Origin: Thiotrichales bacterium
GTDB lineage: Bacteria > Pseudomonadota > Gammaproteobacteria > SZUA-229
Direction: 5' to 3'
DNA: 54,218 nt
Assembly (NCBI GenBank): GCA_020341835.1
Contig: CP070838.1
Span: forward strand, 2,524,611-2,578,828
In this document: in pieces, positions 11,416 to 21,260 of the stretch
Layout of the letters: each line of letters starts with the position of its first letter
How positions within the stretch are numbered: the stretch's first letter is position 1
Notes under the pieces: model-generated
Databases searched by the model: none
The model's input: the letters and a program-made list of their open reading frames with translations, nothing else
What the model was told of the DNA's origin: nothing
Made by a program: the position numbers and the translations under genes

Positions 11416-12135
11416 ATGGATGTGAGGAGTATCATTTATAAGACATGCACGATGGCTGCATGCGGGTTTTTATCAGGATATGCATCGGCTGCAAGTGTTA
11501 CTTTTAACCTGGATATTGAATTCGGCGGCGCACAGCAGCCACAGGGACCGACACCCTGGATAACAGCGGTCGTCGACGACAGTTTCGGGGATGCCAATAC
11601 AGTCAGGTTGACCATGAACGCTACCAACCTGGTGGGTTCCGAGTCGATCGCTAACTGGTTCTTTAACTTCTCGGGTGATGCTACCCAGCTGACCTTCACT
11701 GGTGTGGATACGGCAGACGCCACTGTGAATGAAATCCTGACGGACAATACCGGTTCTGATGCGAATCTGAAACCTGCAGGTGACGGTTTTTTCGATTTCG
11801 GTTTCGATTTTGCGCCACCGCCGGGAACTTCTCCAGCGCGTTTCACAGCGGGTGAAACGATGGTCTACGATATCAGCTACATAGCAGCGATAACTGCAGC
11901 GGACTTCGATCTGTTTAGTACACCGGGGCCCGGTCAGGCAGAAAAACAACCGTATCTGAGCGCCGCTCATATCCTGCAAATCACCGATCCGGTGTATTGT
12001 GATGGCTCAACACCTGATCTTACCGGTGACTGTGGCAGTGGCTGGATTGGTGCCGTACCGGTGCCGGCTGCCGTCTGGCTGTTCGGCTCTGGCTTGCTTG
12101 GCCTTGTTGCTGTGGCCAGAAGGCGTCGTTCCTGA
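11416..12135 (+). CDS. PEP-CTERM/VPLPA-type sorted exported protein, paralogue 2
   Basis: 239 residues, with the same architecture as its upstream neighbour: signal peptide ending near SGYASAA, shared motif GPTPWITAVVDD, and C-terminal VPVPAAVWLFGSGLLGLVAV followed by RRRRS. The C-terminal 20 residues are almost identical to paralogue 1 while the body has diverged, fitting an old tandem duplication with selection on the sorting signal. It has a loop with paired cysteines (YCDG..GDCGSG) that paralogue 1 lacks. GGGAG lies six bases before the ATG. No sigma-54 site is visible before it. Confidence 0.88.
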   Translation: MDVRSIIYKTCTMAACGFLSGYASAASVTFNLDIEFGGAQQPQGPTPWITAVVDDSFGDANTVRLTMNATNLVGSESIANWFFNFSGDATQLTFTGVDTADATVNEILTDNTGSDANLKPAGDGFFDFGFDFAPPPGTSPARFTAGETMVYDISYIAAITAADFDLFSTPGPGQAEKQPYLSAAHILQITDPVYCDGSTPDLTGDCGSGWIGAVPVPAAVWLFGSGLLGLVAVARRRRS

Positions 12136-12162
12136 CCAGTTTATAGAAAAACAACTATCTAG

Positions 12163-12190
12163 AACGGCCCTGTAAGGGCCGTTTTTTTTT
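12163..12190 (+). terminator. Intrinsic terminator after sorted protein 2
   Basis: AACGGCCC-TGTAA-GGGCCGTT followed by a run of T to 12190. It is an eight-pair GC-rich stem and a textbook terminator. Confidence 0.95.
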
Positions 12191-12217
12191 ACCTCGAAAT
12201 AGGTGTCACTGATCCGA

Positions 12218-12223
12218 TATAAT
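12218..12223 (+). promoter_or_regulatory. Possible -10 element for proA
   Basis: A perfect TATAAT lies 54 bases before the GTG start of proA and just after the preceding terminator. The -35 region at the right distance is poor, so this is only a candidate. Confidence 0.35.
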
Positions 12224-12271
12224 GGCGCAATCTAACGAGTTGTTTATCATGACATTGTATGAGTATCGACT

Positions 12272-13555
12272 GTGAGTGCCGAGGCTGAACTGATAGAGAT
12301 GAATGTCACGGCTTACATGAAAGACGTGGGCCAGCGCGCGCGTGCGGCCGCGCGCGACATCGGCAAGGCCGATACCGGTGCCAAGAATACCGCGCTGAAG
12401 GCAATCGCGGATTTGATCGATGCCGGGGCTGAAACGCTGAAGCAGGAAAACCGCAAGGACCTGGAGGCGGGCAGGGCCAATGGTCTCGATGCAGCCCTGC
12501 TGGACCGGCTCGAGCTCACCGATGCGCGCATTGCGGCGATGTCCGAGGGTTTGCGCCAGATTGCGGCGTTGGCGGATCCGATCGGCGAGATCACCGATCT
12601 GGCCTACCGGCCTTCCGGCATACAGGTGGGACGCATGCGTGTGCCGCTGGGTGTGATCGGCATCATTTATGAATCGCGGCCCAACGTAACCGCGGATGCC
12701 GCCGGCCTGTGCCTGAAAGCAGGTAACGCCGCCGTGCTGCGCGGCGGGTCCGAGGCGATTCATTCCAATCAGGCAATCGCCGCCTGCATTCGCTCCGGCC
12801 TGGCCGAGGCGGGTCTGTCGCAGGATGCGGTTCAGGTGATCGAGACCACGGACCGGGCAGCGGTCGGCGAAATGCTGAAAATGAAAGATAACATCGATGT
12901 GATCATACCGCGTGGCGGCAAGGGTTTGATCGAGCGTATATCCCGTGAATCCGAAGTGCCGGTGATAAAGCACCTCGATGGCATCTGCCATGTGTATATC
13001 GATGATGATGCCGATTACAGGAAAGCGGTCAAGGTCGCATTCAACGCCAAGACCCAGCGCTACGGTACCTGCAATACCATGGAAACCCTGCTGGTGTCCG
13101 AATCTGTTGCGACCGATATCCTGCCGGACTTATGTGCGCATTTCGAAAACGAAGGTGTCGAGTTGCGCGGCTGCGCAAAAACCCGGGCGCTGATCGAGGG
13201 TGTCAATGCAGCGACCGATGAGGACTGGGATACTGAATACCTGGCGCCGATCCTGTCGATTCGCGTGGTCGATGATGTCGATGCGGCGATCGATCACATC
13301 AACAGCCACAGTTCGCAGCACACCGAGTCGATCATTACCGAGAATTATTCAACGGCGCGGCGCTTTCTGCGTGAGGTGGACTCGAGTTCGGTGATGGTGA
13401 ACGCCTCGACCCGTTTTGCTGACGGTTTCGAATATGGTCTGGGTGCAGAAATCGGTATCAGCACCGACAAACTGCATGCGCGGGGACCGGTTGGCCTGGA
13501 AGGCCTGACCAGCCAGAAGTTTGTCGTGCTGGGCGATGGGCACATTAGAAAGTGA
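12272..13555 (+). CDS. proA: Gamma-glutamyl phosphate reductase
   Basis: Second step of proline synthesis: NADPH-dependent reduction of gamma-glutamyl phosphate to the semialdehyde. It is 427 residues from the GTG; an ATG at 12299 would give 418 residues, starting [11 protein letters not shown] and closer to the family length, so the true start is uncertain. Recognisable segments are [34 protein letters not shown], the catalytic-cysteine segment [13 protein letters not shown], and [20 protein letters not shown] near the C-terminus. proB is not adjacent. Confidence 0.95.
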   Translation: MSAEAELIEMNVTAYMKDVGQRARAAARDIGKADTGAKNTALKAIADLIDAGAETLKQENRKDLEAGRANGLDAALLDRLELTDARIAAMSEGLRQIAALADPIGEITDLAYRPSGIQVGRMRVPLGVIGIIYESRPNVTADAAGLCLKAGNAAVLRGGSEAIHSNQAIAACIRSGLAEAGLSQDAVQVIETTDRAAVGEMLKMKDNIDVIIPRGGKGLIERISRESEVPVIKHLDGICHVYIDDDADYRKAVKVAFNAKTQRYGTCNTMETLLVSESVATDILPDLCAHFENEGVELRGCAKTRALIEGVNAATDEDWDTEYLAPILSIRVVDDVDAAIDHINSHSSQHTESIITENYSTARRFLREVDSSSVMVNASTRFADGFEYGLGAEIGISTDKLHARGPVGLEGLTSQKFVVLGDGHIRK

Positions 13556-13590
13556 AAGGTTTTCAGTTAACAGTTAAAAGTGAATGGTAC

Positions 13591-13622
13591 GTAGCCTGGA
13601 TCAGCGCAGCGTAATCCGGGTT
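13591..13622. repeat. Short palindromic intergenic repeat
   Basis: GTAGCCTGGAT-CAGCGCAGCGTA-ATCCGGGTT resembles a small repeat common between genes of many proteobacteria, with arms CCTGGAT/ATCCGGG around AGCGCAGCG. One copy is seen here, in the 173-base gap between proA and nadD. Confidence 0.5.
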
Positions 13623-13728
13623 GATATAGCAGAGTGTTTTGAATAGTGAACGGTGTGTTTGTGCTAAAGGTTGCCTTGTATAGGTTCTCGCCGCTGCTCC
13701 CTCGTCGTGCACACCGCCTGCCGATGCG

Positions 13729-14346
13729 ATGATCGGCATTCTGGGCGGCACCTTCGATCCGGTTCATTTCGGGCATCTTCGGCCCGCGCTCGAGGTGATG
13801 CAGGCGATCGGGCTCGAGCAGGTGCGTTTTCTGCCCAACCGCATCCCGCCGCATCGTGAAACACCGTGGCTGGATGTCGACAACCGGCTCGAATTGCTCA
13901 ATATCGCCATCGATGACCAGCCTGGCTTTATACTCGACGAGCGTGAACTCCAGCGAGAAGGCCATTCCTACATGGTCGATACGCTGGAATCACTGCGTGA
14001 GGATTTTCCCGAGCAGTCTGTTTGCCTGATTCTGGGTATGGATGCGTTCCTCGGTCTACAGCAATGGCATCAATGGCAGCGCCTGCCGGGCTTATGCAAC
14101 ATCGTTGTTACCCGGCGGCCGGGCTTCGAACTGGACGATGCCTTTATCGGTAAACAACCTTTTGCACCCGCCACGACAGTATCTGAGCTAACTCAAGAGG
14201 GCAACGGGCGATTCCTGTTACAATCAGTCACACAACTGGACATATCAGCAAGCACAATCAGGGCGTTACTGGTCAAAGGTCAAAGCGTACGGTATCTGCT
14301 TCCTGATGAGGTAAACAATCGATTAATGAAGATGGTGAAAAACTGA
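13729..14346 (+). CDS. nadD: Nicotinate-nucleotide adenylyltransferase
   Basis: 205 residues. It makes deamido-NAD from nicotinate mononucleotide and ATP. The nucleotidyl-transferase motif GGTFDPVHFGHL is at 6-17 and the ISASTIR motif near the C-terminus corresponds to the family ISSTxIR. The ATG at 13729 places the first strand (IGILGGTFD) at the N-terminus, as in the family. rsfS follows after 3 bases, in the conserved nadD-rsfS-rlmH order. Confidence 0.96.
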   Translation: MIGILGGTFDPVHFGHLRPALEVMQAIGLEQVRFLPNRIPPHRETPWLDVDNRLELLNIAIDDQPGFILDERELQREGHSYMVDTLESLREDFPEQSVCLILGMDAFLGLQQWHQWQRLPGLCNIVVTRRPGFELDDAFIGKQPFAPATTVSELTQEGNGRFLLQSVTQLDISASTIRALLVKGQSVRYLLPDEVNNRLMKMVKN

Positions 14347-14349
14347 AAT

Positions 14350-14697
14350 ATGAGTGCTGATGAAATCAGAGCGCTGGTGGTCAATGCACTCGAAGACCTG
14401 AAAGCAGAGAATATCGTTGAACTGGATGTGCGCGAAAAGACGGATGTAACCGACTACATCATCGTCGCCAGTGGAAATTCCAACCGTCACGTCAAGGCCA
14501 TCGCCAATAACGTGGTGATGGAAGCGAAAAAGTCAGGGCATCCCCCGCTGGGTGTTGAAGGCGAGGCCGAAGGCGAGTGGATGCTGGTCGATCTCGCCGA
14601 TGTTGTGGTGCATGTGATGCAGCCACAGATACGGGATTTTTATGACCTTGAAAACCTGTGGCAGGTGGACCTCTCCAGACAGCAGGAATCCCTGTAA
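14350..14697 (+). CDS. rsfS: Ribosomal silencing factor RsfS
   Basis: 115-residue protein that binds uL14 and blocks joining of the ribosomal subunits under nutrient stress. Typical segments are DVREKTDVTDYIIVASG (about 25-41) and GEAEGEWMLVDLADVVVHVM (about 75-94). It is followed by rlmH after three bases. Confidence 0.95.
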   Translation: MSADEIRALVVNALEDLKAENIVELDVREKTDVTDYIIVASGNSNRHVKAIANNVVMEAKKSGHPPLGVEGEAEGEWMLVDLADVVVHVMQPQIRDFYDLENLWQVDLSRQQESL

Positions 14698-14700
14698 TCA

Positions 14701-15171
14701 GTGCATATCTATCTGATTGCGGTTGGCCAGAAAATGCCTGCATGGGTCGTACAGGCCTGTGACGATTTCCAGAAACGCCTGCCGCGTGAGATGCAGTTCA
14801 GCGCGATTGAAGTGCCGTTGATGAAGCGCGGTAAGAACGCGGATGTGCAGCGGATTGTTCGCGATGAAAGCCGGAGTATTTTGCAGGCCATGCCGGCTGG
14901 ATGCCGGCTGGTGGTGCTGGACGTTAACGGCAGGAAAATGACGACGCAAGTCCTAGCGAAAACATTGGACGGCTGGATGCAGCAGGGGCAGGATATTGCC
15001 ATCGTTGTTGGCGGGCCCGACGGGCTTTCGGATGAGTTGCTGCAGCAGGCCGATCAGACCCTGTCGTTGTCGGATATGACATTTCCCCATCCGCTGGTGC
15101 GGGTCATTATCATCGAACAGCTGTACCGGGCCTGGAGCATCCTCGCTAATCACCCCTATCACCGGGCTTGA
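14701..15171 (+). CDS. rlmH: 23S rRNA (pseudouridine1915-N3)-methyltransferase RlmH
   Basis: 156-residue SPOUT methyltransferase that modifies position 1915 in helix 69. The knot region IVVGGPDGLSDELLQQAD and the C-terminal RVIIIEQLYRAW..HPYHR are diagnostic. It starts with GTG three bases after the rsfS stop; length and first strand (IYLIAVGQKMPAW) agree with the family. Confidence 0.96.
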   Translation: MHIYLIAVGQKMPAWVVQACDDFQKRLPREMQFSAIEVPLMKRGKNADVQRIVRDESRSILQAMPAGCRLVVLDVNGRKMTTQVLAKTLDGWMQQGQDIAIVVGGPDGLSDELLQQADQTLSLSDMTFPHPLVRVIIIEQLYRAWSILANHPYHRA

Positions 15172-15186
15172 GCAGGGCTATCCGGT

Positions 15187-15780
15187 ATGAGTACGAAACT
15201 GGTTCTGGCCTCTGCATCGCCACGCCGCAAAGAGCTGCTGGAACAGATCGGTATCGAGTTTCAGGTTTTTCAGGTTGATCTGGATGAATCCATGCGTCCG
15301 GGCGAAGCGGTACTGGCACATGTCGAAAGGCTGGCGCTGGAAAAAGCGCAGCTGGGGTACAGCCGGCTTTCGGCGCAGCAATCCGGCCTTGCCGTACTTG
15401 CAGCCGACACCGTGGTCGAAATCGACGGGCAGGTTCTCGGCAAGCCGGCAAGCACGCAGCAGGCCGCGGCTTTTTTGGCTAGACTTTCAGGAAAGAAACA
15501 CAAGGTCCACACTGCGGTCGCGGTGGTCACACGCGCGAAGGCGCTGCATGCAGTCAGCAGCAGTGAAGTCGAGTTCATGGAACTCTCGGAACAACAGATT
15601 GCAGCTTACGTCGAAACCGGCGAACCGATGGACAAGGCGGGCGCCTATGCCATCCAGGGTATCGCCGCGCAGTTCGTGGTGAATCTGAACGGCAGTTACT
15701 CGGGTGTGATGGGGCTGCCGCTGCATGAAACCGCCAGGTTGTTGTCCGCTTGTGATATTTCTTCAATGATTTCGATTTAG
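15187..15780 (+). CDS. maf: Maf-family nucleoside triphosphate pyrophosphatase (YhdE type)
   Basis: 197 residues. House-cleaning hydrolase acting on non-canonical or excess (d)NTPs, with dTTP/UTP as the usual substrates of this subfamily. The N-terminal SASPRRKELL (9-18) and AADTVVEIDGQVLGKP are the catalytic signatures; KAGAYAIQG follows. It lies between rlmH and rng, as in other gammaproteobacteria. Confidence 0.93.
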   Translation: MSTKLVLASASPRRKELLEQIGIEFQVFQVDLDESMRPGEAVLAHVERLALEKAQLGYSRLSAQQSGLAVLAADTVVEIDGQVLGKPASTQQAAAFLARLSGKKHKVHTAVAVVTRAKALHAVSSSEVEFMELSEQQIAAYVETGEPMDKAGAYAIQGIAAQFVVNLNGSYSGVMGLPLHETARLLSACDISSMISI

Positions 15781-15798
15781 ATTCAAGGAATATTTGCA

Positions 15799-17262
15799 AT
15801 GACTATCAGTAAGGAAATCCTGGTCAACATAACGCCACAGGAAACCCGTGTCGCGATTCTCGAAAACGGCATGGTGCACGAGATTTACATCGAGCGACGT
15901 CGCAGCAAGGGGCTGGTTGGCAATGTTTACAAGGGCAGGGTGGCTCGTGTCCTGCCGGGCATGGAAGCGGCGTTTGTCGAAATCGGGCTGGAGCGCGCGG
16001 CCTTTTTGCACGTTTCCGATGTCGCACAGGCACGCCAGACTGGCAACGGCGGTATACCGCATATCAACCAGGTGTTGCGTGAGGGCCAGGAATTGCTGGT
16101 ACAGGTGATCAAGGATCCCCTCGGCACCAAGGGTGCACGCCTGACAACGAATATAACCATTCCTTCGCGCTATCTGGTATTCATGCCCAACTCGGAAAAT
16201 GTCGGTGTTTCGTCGCGGATCGACAGTGAAGAAGAGCGCGACCGGTTGCGCCACATGCTGATATCACAGGATGAACGAGACGAAAACTCCGGTTATATCA
16301 TTCGCACTGCCGCCGAGGTGGCGACCACGGAATCGATCACCAGTGACGTGAACTATCTGAACCGGGTGTGGGAGGCGGTCAATCAGAAGGCCAAGCAAGT
16401 ATCGCCGGGCTCAGTGGTGCATAAAGACCTGCCGCTGTATCTACGGGTGCTGCGCGATATGGTCGATGAGGACCTGGAGAAAATCCGGGTTGATTCGAGG
16501 GAAACCAATACGATCATGAAGGAATTTGCGCAGACCTATGTTCCCGAGGTGGCAAATGTTATCGAGCATTATCCCGGCGAGCGCCCGATATTTGACCTGC
16601 ACGGCGTAGAGGACGAGATCCACAAGGGCCTCGAGCGCAAGGTCCATCTCAAGTCCGGTGGCCATCTGATTCTCGACCAGACCGAGGCAATGACGACCAT
16701 CGATGTCAATACCGGCGCCTTTGTCGGTAACAGGAATCTTGAAGAGACGATTTTCAAGACCAACCTGGAAGCGGCCCAGGCGATTGCGCGGCAATTACGC
16801 CTGCGAAACCTGGGCGGTATCGTTATTCTCGATTTCATCGATATGGCTGAGGAAGAACACAAGCGGCAGGTCATGCGCGCGCTCGAAAAAGCCCTGGAGA
16901 AGGATCATGCGCGCACACAGGTGTGCGAGGTGTCAACGCTAGGACTCGTTGAAATGACACGAAAAAGAACCCGTGAAAGCCTGGAACATGTATTGTGTAC
17001 TGTCTGTCCAACATGCGAGGGGCGCGGTACGGTCAAATCAGCAGAAACCGTTTGCTATGAGATATTCCGCGAGATACTGCGCGAAGCAAGGCAGTTTGAC
17101 GCAAAGGAACTGCTGGTGCTGGCATCACAGGATGTTGTTGACCTCCTGGTCGATGAAGAATCCGGCAGCCTCGCTGAACTCGAAGATTTTATCGCCATAC
17201 CGATCAAGTTTCAGGTCGAGGCGATGTTTACACAAGAACAGTATGATGTCGTAATCATGTGA
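15799..17262 (+). CDS. rng: Ribonuclease G
   Basis: 487-residue endoribonuclease for 16S rRNA 5' maturation and mRNA decay; E. coli RNase G has 489 residues. An S1-like domain sits in the first ~120 residues. The catalytic DNase I-like region carries the metal aspartates in TTIDVNTGAFVG and VILDFIDMAEEEH. The zinc-link is CTVCPTCEGRG. It lacks the long C-terminal scaffold of RNase E. Confidence 0.97.
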   Translation: MTISKEILVNITPQETRVAILENGMVHEIYIERRRSKGLVGNVYKGRVARVLPGMEAAFVEIGLERAAFLHVSDVAQARQTGNGGIPHINQVLREGQELLVQVIKDPLGTKGARLTTNITIPSRYLVFMPNSENVGVSSRIDSEEERDRLRHMLISQDERDENSGYIIRTAAEVATTESITSDVNYLNRVWEAVNQKAKQVSPGSVVHKDLPLYLRVLRDMVDEDLEKIRVDSRETNTIMKEFAQTYVPEVANVIEHYPGERPIFDLHGVEDEIHKGLERKVHLKSGGHLILDQTEAMTTIDVNTGAFVGNRNLEETIFKTNLEAAQAIARQLRLRNLGGIVILDFIDMAEEEHKRQVMRALEKALEKDHARTQVCEVSTLGLVEMTRKRTRESLEHVLCTVCPTCEGRGTVKSAETVCYEIFREILREARQFDAKELLVLASQDVVDLLVDEESGSLAELEDFIAIPIKFQVEAMFTQEQYDVVIM

Positions 17263-17302
17263 CGCGACATCGCCTGTCATTACTTTTGAATACGTTCCGC
17301 TA

Positions 17303-20300
17303 ATGGGCTGGATAAGAAAAATCCGTATCTGCCTGATTTCATCAGTCGCAGTCGCGCTGATCGTTCTGGCTGTCGTCTTTACTGTGCTGCGGACGTTCCT
17401 GCCTCATGCAACCGGGTATATCGAGGAAATTGAAAAGGGCATCAGCTCTCAGATCGGACTGCCTGTCAGTATCGGTTCGCTGGACGCTGATATGCACTGG
17501 TTTACGCCGAGACTCAAGGTGATCGACCTGGTCATCTTCAAGGAAGATGGCGAGGAGACGCTGTTTACCCTGTCTGAGGCCAATTTCTCACTGGCTTACC
17601 TCGATTCGATCAGGTTCATGATGCCGATGGTCGGAGAGATCAGCTTGCATGGGGCAGAGGTCTTTATCGAGCGGCATCCAAACGGCAAATGGGTGATTCA
17701 GGGCTTCGAAGTCTATGAAAGAGAATCGACCAGAGATTCTGAAGAACTGATCGAGCTCATCCTGAGTGCCGACATTGCGCTGATCGACAGTCAGATTCAC
17801 TGGCGTGATTTTACCGGCCGCAGCCGCAATATGGATTTTGATGGCGCCAGTATCCTGCTGGAGAATTACCTGGGCACGCAGTTTGTTGAAATAGACGTCG
17901 GTTTGCCGCCTGATATGGGTGAGCGCTTCAGGATCATTGCCGAGATGGACGGTGATCTACGGGATCTTCTCGGTCTTGAAGCGAAATTACATGTCAGTGG
18001 CACAGGCCTGATATTTGCCAACTGGATCGACACAACACGGATCAAGGAATTCGTGCGTGGCAGCGGCAGGCTGGATACCGATTTCTGGGTTCATATCAAC
18101 AAGGCGAAGATCATAAGTTTTGCCAGCAATATCAAGGCTACGGATCTGAAACTTGTCAATGTCAGTAACAGCAACAGGACGTGGTTTGCCAACAGACTGG
18201 AAACCAGCATATTCTGGCGCGACCTGAACGAAGGCTGGCGGCTTGATGTGCGTGATCTGAATTTGCAGATCGGCAACACTTTCTGGAATCCGAATACCGA
18301 TATTGTTGTGGCCAATCATGAAAATGACTGGAGGGTGCTCGCCAGTTATCTCAAACCGGCCGATTTCATGCCTTTAATAAACGTCCTTCCGGAAGTTGTT
18401 GATGTGTCCGCGATCGATAAATACATCGGTTACCTGCCAGCGGGTGAGTTTTACAATTTTGAAGCCGTATTCAGTGACGATGTAGTCCCGGATCTTCAGT
18501 TAAGTACCGGGTTCAGCGACCTGGACATCGATATAGCCGAGAAAGGTATATCGGTTAAAGGGCTGGACGGTGAGTTACACGTTGACAGTAATGAGGTTGA
18601 ATTCCTGATCGACTCGAAGGACGTGATCGCGAATACCGGGAACCTGCTGCGCTGGCCACTGGAACTTGATACAGTCAACGGCAAGGTCGCAGTGCATATC
18701 GTCGACGACACCTTCAAGATCAAATCGGATGCACTCTACGCCAGTAATCAGCATATAGAAACAGTGTCGCGTGCGAATGTCGATGTGTCATCCGATGGTA
18801 AGGTCTTTATCGACCTGCACAGCAATCTTGCCAACGGTGTTGGCGAGTATGCGTACAGGTATGTACCTGCGTCAATAATGGCGGACGGGCTCGTAAACTG
18901 GCTCGATAATGCCATTGTCGAAGGGTATGCGCCATCGGGCAGTTTCATATTTCACGGTTCGCCCAATGACTTTCCCTTTGATGATAATACGGGAATCATG
19001 CTGGTGGAGTTTGACGTCGAAGATGGGCGGCTGCATTTTCTCGATGGCTGGCCTGATGTTGTTAACTCGTCAGCACGAGTGCGATTTCAGAATGCGTCGC
19101 TGGTTGTAGAGAATGCCCGCAGCCGCGAGAAGACCGGCAGCGAGGCCGTGTTCAATGCAAGCATTCCTGATTTCAGGGAGGGTCTGCTGCTGGTTTCGGG
19201 AACCGTCAGGGCGCAGTCAGATGAGGTGCAGCAGTATGTCTGGAACAGTGGCCTGGACGCGGTGCTCGGGCGTGCACTGGAGCACTTCCAGACCAGTGGC
19301 GAGGCAGAGCTGGATATCAATCTTGATATACCGCTGAGTAAGCGTAGACAAGAGATCCAGGAGCTTGCGGTCAACGGAAACATTTCCTTCGCCGACAACG
19401 AATTGTTTTTTCCGATAACGGATTATCTGGTGACAGGCCTTAACGGAAGACTATCCTTTACCACGACAAGTTTAAATGGTGAAAATATCCGGGGTTATTT
19501 TTATGGTCAGCCGATCAGCATCAATGTAACAACGGTTGACGATGAATATCCTGTGACCCGGTTTCATGCCAGTGGTGACTGGGAAGTTGAGTCCTTGTTG
19601 AAAAAATTCAACTGGGATTTTCCTTCGATCGTCGATGGGAGTTCGCACTGGGATGTTGTCATGCATGTTCCTCACAAGGCGAGAGATTACAATGTTATGT
19701 TTGAGGCATCATCAGATCTGCAGGGGGTCAAGGTCGGGCTGTCGGATATTATCAGTAAGTCGGCCGCGCAAAGTTTTCCTGTCGAAACGAATTTAAAGAT
19801 ACTCGATGACGCACGCCAGTTAAAAGTGACATCCGGAGACCGCGTGGATCTGGTCGCGTCTTTTGATGATGACAATAACTGGCAATTTGATGTGAGCTCT
19901 CCGGTCGTCACCGGTAAGGGGAAAATCAACGCCGATTTTGATATCGATACGACGGGTGAGTTTGATCTGGACCACTTGAATTTGACGGCGTTTATGAGCG
20001 CTGATGGGGGCACGGCGCAATTATGGAGGCTTAAAGCTGCGGCTATCCCGTCTTTACGTTTGGATGCGAAAAAATTCGAATGGAGAGACTGGCGGCTGGA
20101 CAATGTTGCTTTTGAAGCCGATCATCATCCGCGAGGCATGGTCATCAACAGTATTACCGTCAAAGACCCTCATGTGACGGTAACCGGCAAGGGGAGCTGG
20201 TTACGGCGTTCCTGGCGCCTCGACGAGGAGACAACCTTCAGCTTCAAGATTGCCAGCCCGAATATCGGCAATACCTTGCAGCGTCTGGGCTATTCCCGTT

Positions 20301-20887
20301 ATGTAGACAAGAGCGAGATGGTGGCGACGCTCCATTGGCAATGGCCTGGTGCGCCGTACCGGTTTAACTGGCGTACGATGTCGGGTAATGCCAGTGTCAA
20401 TTTCGGGGAAGGCATCGTTACCGAAATTGACCCCGGGGCGGGTGGTCGTTTTCTGGGCCTGTTCAATCTGGTGCACTTGCCCAAGCGACTCGGGCTGGAC
20501 TTTGAGGATGTCTACAAGAAAGGCTTCGTGTTCGATTCGATCGCCGGAAATTATGTTTTTGCTGACGGGGAAGCCGTCACCCAGGACACGGAAATCAGCG
20601 CGTCAGCTGCAGATCTGACCATGATGGGCAGGATAGGGGTGGAGAATGAAGACTATGATATGGTTGCTATCGTGAGGCCGCATTCTTCAGTCGCCTCCTT
20701 TGCCGGTGGCACTCTGATTGGTGGGCCGACAATCGGTGTCGGTCTGATGGTGCTGCAGGAGATTTTCGGATTAGATATTCTGGGCAAGAATTTTCACAGG
20801 ATCCAGGGTCCGTGGAGTGATCCGGTGATAACAAATATTTCCCAGACCCAGGATGACGAGCCAGAGGACCTGTTTGATGAGTTTTAA
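17303..20887 (+). CDS. yhdP: YhdP-family AsmA-like envelope protein (TIGR02099)
   Basis: 1194 residues. One N-terminal membrane anchor (about 8-32) is followed by a very long periplasmic beta-rich region and a conserved C-terminus (GGRFLGLFNLVHLPKRLGLDF..). AsmA-like proteins of this family are implicated in moving phospholipids between the membranes. The gene begins 40 bases after rng, the usual neighbour. The distinctly lower GC in the middle third is typical of long, fast-evolving envelope proteins. Confidence 0.93.
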   Translation: MGWIRKIRICLISSVAVALIVLAVVFTVLRTFLPHATGYIEEIEKGISSQIGLPVSIGSLDADMHWFTPRLKVIDLVIFKEDGEETLFTLSEANFSLAYLDSIRFMMPMVGEISLHGAEVFIERHPNGKWVIQGFEVYERESTRDSEELIELILSADIALIDSQIHWRDFTGRSRNMDFDGASILLENYLGTQFVEIDVGLPPDMGERFRIIAEMDGDLRDLLGLEAKLHVSGTGLIFANWIDTTRIKEFVRGSGRLDTDFWVHINKAKIISFASNIKATDLKLVNVSNSNRTWFANRLETSIFWRDLNEGWRLDVRDLNLQIGNTFWNPNTDIVVANHENDWRVLASYLKPADFMPLINVLPEVVDVSAIDKYIGYLPAGEFYNFEAVFSDDVVPDLQLSTGFSDLDIDIAEKGISVKGLDGELHVDSNEVEFLIDSKDVIANTGNLLRWPLELDTVNGKVAVHIVDDTFKIKSDALYASNQHIETVSRANVDVSSDGKVFIDLHSNLANGVGEYAYRYVPASIMADGLVNWLDNAIVEGYAPSGSFIFHGSPNDFPFDDNTGIMLVEFDVEDGRLHFLDGWPDVVNSSARVRFQNASLVVENARSREKTGSEAVFNASIPDFREGLLLVSGTVRAQSDEVQQYVWNSGLDAVLGRALEHFQTSGEAELDINLDIPLSKRRQEIQELAVNGNISFADNELFFPITDYLVTGLNGRLSFTTTSLNGENIRGYFYGQPISINVTTVDDEYPVTRFHASGDWEVESLLKKFNWDFPSIVDGSSHWDVVMHVPHKARDYNVMFEASSDLQGVKVGLSDIISKSAAQSFPVETNLKILDDARQLKVTSGDRVDLVASFDDDNNWQFDVSSPVVTGKGKINADFDIDTTGEFDLDHLNLTAFMSADGGTAQLWRLKAAAIPSLRLDAKKFEWRDWRLDNVAFEADHHPRGMVINSITVKDPHVTVTGKGSWLRRSWRLDEETTFSFKIASPNIGNTLQRLGYSRYVDKSEMVATLHWQWPGAPYRFNWRTMSGNASVNFGEGIVTEIDPGAGGRFLGLFNLVHLPKRLGLDFEDVYKKGFVFDSIAGNYVFADGEAVTQDTEISASAADLTMMGRIGVENEDYDMVAIVRPHSSVASFAGGTLIGGPTIGVGLMVLQEIFGLDILGKNFHRIQGPWSDPVITNISQTQDDEPEDLFDEF

Positions 20888-21260
20888 CTGTAATCGAAAA
20901 TCTGTTTCGATGCTTGTAACACAATTTGTTATGATTGCAATGTTAGCTACTGATATTGCGCAAGCTGCTCCCGTCGAGACAGAGTTGCACGCCGAACAGT
21001 GGGAGCTTTCCAGGAATGGCGAGCGTTTGTTGCGTATTGGTGGAATCGCCGAGGTTGTCAACGAGTGGTCCAAAGACCAGAGGCAGCTAATCGAACTGCA
21101 GTACCCGGGAGGCGAGGAAGGCGAACTCTGGGTGTATCAGCTGATGGACTGGCTGGTGGCGCTGGGCATACCGTCAGCGAATCTCGCGGCTGTGCCTGGC
21201 AGTGGTCAGGGTGATGTTATACGTTTGCGAGTGATTAGATCAGGAGAAAATTTGAGGTGA
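20877..21260 (+). CDS. Small exported hypothetical protein
   Basis: About 127 residues from the ATG at 20877, which overlaps the last 11 bases of yhdP; a start at 20910 would give 116 residues beginning with the hydrophobic segment. A signal peptide (MLVTQFVMIAMLATDIAQA) precedes a mature domain of about 95 residues with SRNGERLLRIGG and a C-terminal part resembling a compact alpha/beta fold. I do not recognise the family. Its stop overlaps the start of the nitrilase gene (GTGA), so translation is probably coupled to both neighbours. Confidence 0.7.
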   Translation: MSFNCNRKSVSMLVTQFVMIAMLATDIAQAAPVETELHAEQWELSRNGERLLRIGGIAEVVNEWSKDQRQLIELQYPGGEEGELWVYQLMDWLVALGIPSANLAAVPGSGQGDVIRLRVIRSGENLR

